DNA of 64,000 bases, taken from contig OY848918.1 of assembly GCA_963693285.1 (NCBI GenBank), positions 19,975,484 through 20,039,483 on the forward strand. The letters are read 5' to 3'. Each line of letters begins with the position of its first letter. Positions within the stretch are counted from its first letter, which is position 1. Both the position numbers and the translations under genes were made by a program. This stretch comes from Xestospongia muta (lineage: Eukaryota; Porifera; Demospongiae; Haplosclerida; Petrosiidae). The notes beneath the pieces were generated by a model. That model saw nothing but the letters and a program-made list of their open reading frames with translations. It had not been told where the DNA came from and did no database searches. This document shows, one piece after another, positions 62,398 through 64,000 of this stretch.

Positions 62398-64000
62398 CGA
62401 ATGACGCATAACGCGTCATCAATATTGTGACCTTAGTTGACCAATGACGCGATCGCGTCTTTCAAATTTACTAAGCAATAGCGCAACATTGACAGGTAGT
62501 TAGAGTGTGTATTTTCTACAGTAGTAGCTCCTGTACTTGTTATTGCTTGCCTTTGAATCTGCAGTCAACATTTGACCCGAGTTTCAATAGTCTTTGTATT
62601 TAAAGTCAACAGTCCAAGTTATTACCTCGCGTATTGATTCTTGTTGACAACTCAGTCTGCATATCTCCACATGCAACTTAACAGTCCAAGTTAGTAACTC
62701 ACATTCATATGAACCATGATAAAGATAAATATACTTGCATATTATAATTAGTATATCACTCAAATAAATGTAAACAAATAACAACAAATGCATTATGCAA
62801 ATAGAGTGACTGATAGACGATTATTTACAAGAGATGAAGTCTTGGATATTATTGAAAAAGAACCAATGTATCCAGGAAGTGGTGATATATTTGACACATT
62901 AGATGATGAAATGGTGGACGACTACTGGTAATAAAATTATAAGATAATTTACAAAGTATATAAAACCTACCAATCTTAGTATAACAGAAGGTACATCTGT
63001 TGATGTTGAAGGTCTTCAGTCCAGTTACCTGCACCGCTATAGTAAATATCACAAAAATTACCTTTTACTGATTGTAAAATAAATAGCTACCAACAAATAG
63101 AGTCACTTGCAGGTCCATCAAGTTCACTAAACAATACACCACTATCAGCGTAAGTGAACAAATGTCAAAATAACAGTTTACCAACAATCATAATAGGACT
63201 TCTTTTGAAAATCCTGTGTCTGCCACTAAGAAATCTAAACAAAGGTGAATTACACAATAAATGTACATTTCTCATCTGTAAATATCTTCATAGCCAATGT
63301 CCAAGTGACCACACCCTAGGAGAGATAAAATAGTCAAACAATTACATGCCAGTCATTGTAGATTCATTTACAGAATCAGTGGGACCAACTGTTTCTGTCC
63401 CTTCATCACCACTTGAAGCATTTATGCTATTTTTTACACAATCACTTCTACAACTGATAGTAGACGAGACAAACAGATATGCTGAAACATGTATGGGTGG
63501 AGAAAAGTATGCCATATGGACAAAAGTGTCTATTGAAGAATTGCAGGCATACTTGGGATTATGATCGTAATGGGGATAGTAAAATCACCATCCCTATATG
63601 ATTATTGGAAAAATGACCCATATTATCACTACACTCCCATAGCAGATCGAATTTCTCGAGATAGATTCATGGACATTTCACAATATCTCAATTTTGTAGA
63701 CAATGCGACGTTAGCACTACCAGGTACACCACAATATGATCATCTTGGTAAAGTAAGAGCAATTCTAGAATTTCTTAACAACAAATTCCTTACATTATAT
63801 AATCCAAATCGTGACAACAGCATAGACGAGGCAATGATAAAATTTAAGGGCAAATCAGCAATGAAACAATATTTTCCCAAAAAGCCTATCAAGAGAGGAT
63901 TTAAAGTTTGGGTCAGGGCTGAGAGTGACAATGGGTTTGTATGTGAATACCAAGTATACTGTGGAAAGGAGAAGAGATCAGAAACAGGACTAGAGTCGTG
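62398..64000 (+). mobile_element. Third piggyBac-type element (left part, cut by window end)
   Basis: A possible left end is TTAA at 62394-62397 followed by CGAATGACGCATAACGCGTC, which contains the palindrome-like ATGACGC..GCGTCAT; ATGACGCGATCGCGTC follows 50 bp later. This boundary is a guess. The transposase gene starts at about 62788. Confidence 0.5.
62788..64000 (+). pseudogene. PGBD4-like piggyBac transposase, 5' part, frameshifted
   Basis: First exon 62788-62927 (ATG; RVTDRRLFTRDEVLDIIEK, acidic end TLDDEMVDDYW). Small exon-like pieces lie at about 63110-63150 and 63198-63246 (SFENPVSATKKSKQR). The core begins near 63350 (SPLEAFMLFFTQSLLQLIVD, then YAIWTKVSIEELQAYLG). A one-base loss at about 63560 shifts the frame. 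It continues IVMGIVKSPSLYDYWKNDPY, ISRDRFMDISQYLNFVDNAT, LGKVRAILEFLNNKF, and DNSIDEAMIKFKGKS with the first catalytic Asp, to the window end. It is a different subfamily from relics A and B (closer to PGBD4-type). The frameshift makes it likely dead; the rest lies beyond the window. Confidence 0.82.

Overview
This is an AT-rich animal nuclear sequence with small spliced exons, many short introns (about 50-500 bp), long microsatellites and many DNA-transposon relics. Multi-exon genes with GT-AG introns, a U2 snRNA-like locus, an XRN2-type exoribonuclease and ankyrin/Roc-COR-like/Death proteins point to an early-branching metazoan. A demosponge such as Amphimedon is my best guess; this is inference, not proven by the sequence.

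Layout. 1-4.9 kb: a decayed PIF/Harbinger element (transposase on +, MADF-BESS partner on -), with a piggyBac element inserted at TTAA inside the partner gene. 6.0-11.1 kb: a spliced gene on + for an ankyrin / P-loop (Roc-like) / COR-like / Death-Death protein. 11.5-14.2 kb: a broken partial copy of that gene, split by a SWIM-zinc-finger transposon with a 9-bp target duplication. 14.8-17.8 kb: repeats and a non-autonomous TIR element. 18.0-23.3 kb: the 5' half of an XRN2/Rat1-like gene on -, with duplicated and scrambled exons at its 3' side. 24-27.4 kb: a tandemly duplicated block carrying hAT transposase tails.

28-45 kb: a local family of small unrecognised proteins (three intact three-exon genes, two relics) that share promoter, 5' leader and 3' UTR sequence. 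It is embedded in CT/AG microsatellites and a dispersed repeat. Also here are a C2H2 zinc-finger pseudogene, a tyrosine-kinase pseudogene fragment, a divergent U2 snRNA and a 28-bp minisatellite. 45.1-47.9 kb: a second piggyBac relic, itself split by a TTAA MITE. 48-51.1 kb: triplicated non-coding blocks, one of them next to a copy of the first-exon region of the next gene. 51.9-61.3 kb: a second ankyrin/Roc-COR-like/Death gene, complete, with several MITEs in its large intron. 62.4-64 kb: start of a third piggyBac-type transposase (PGBD4-like), cut by the window end.

How they work together. The two Roc-COR-Death genes and the broken third copy are one local paralogous family, probably nucleotide-regulated scaffolds for death-domain signalling. 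The small-protein family is a second local expansion. Most of the remaining DNA is transposon-derived, and several insertions are resolved to the base because the interrupted reading frame is restored when one target-site copy is removed.
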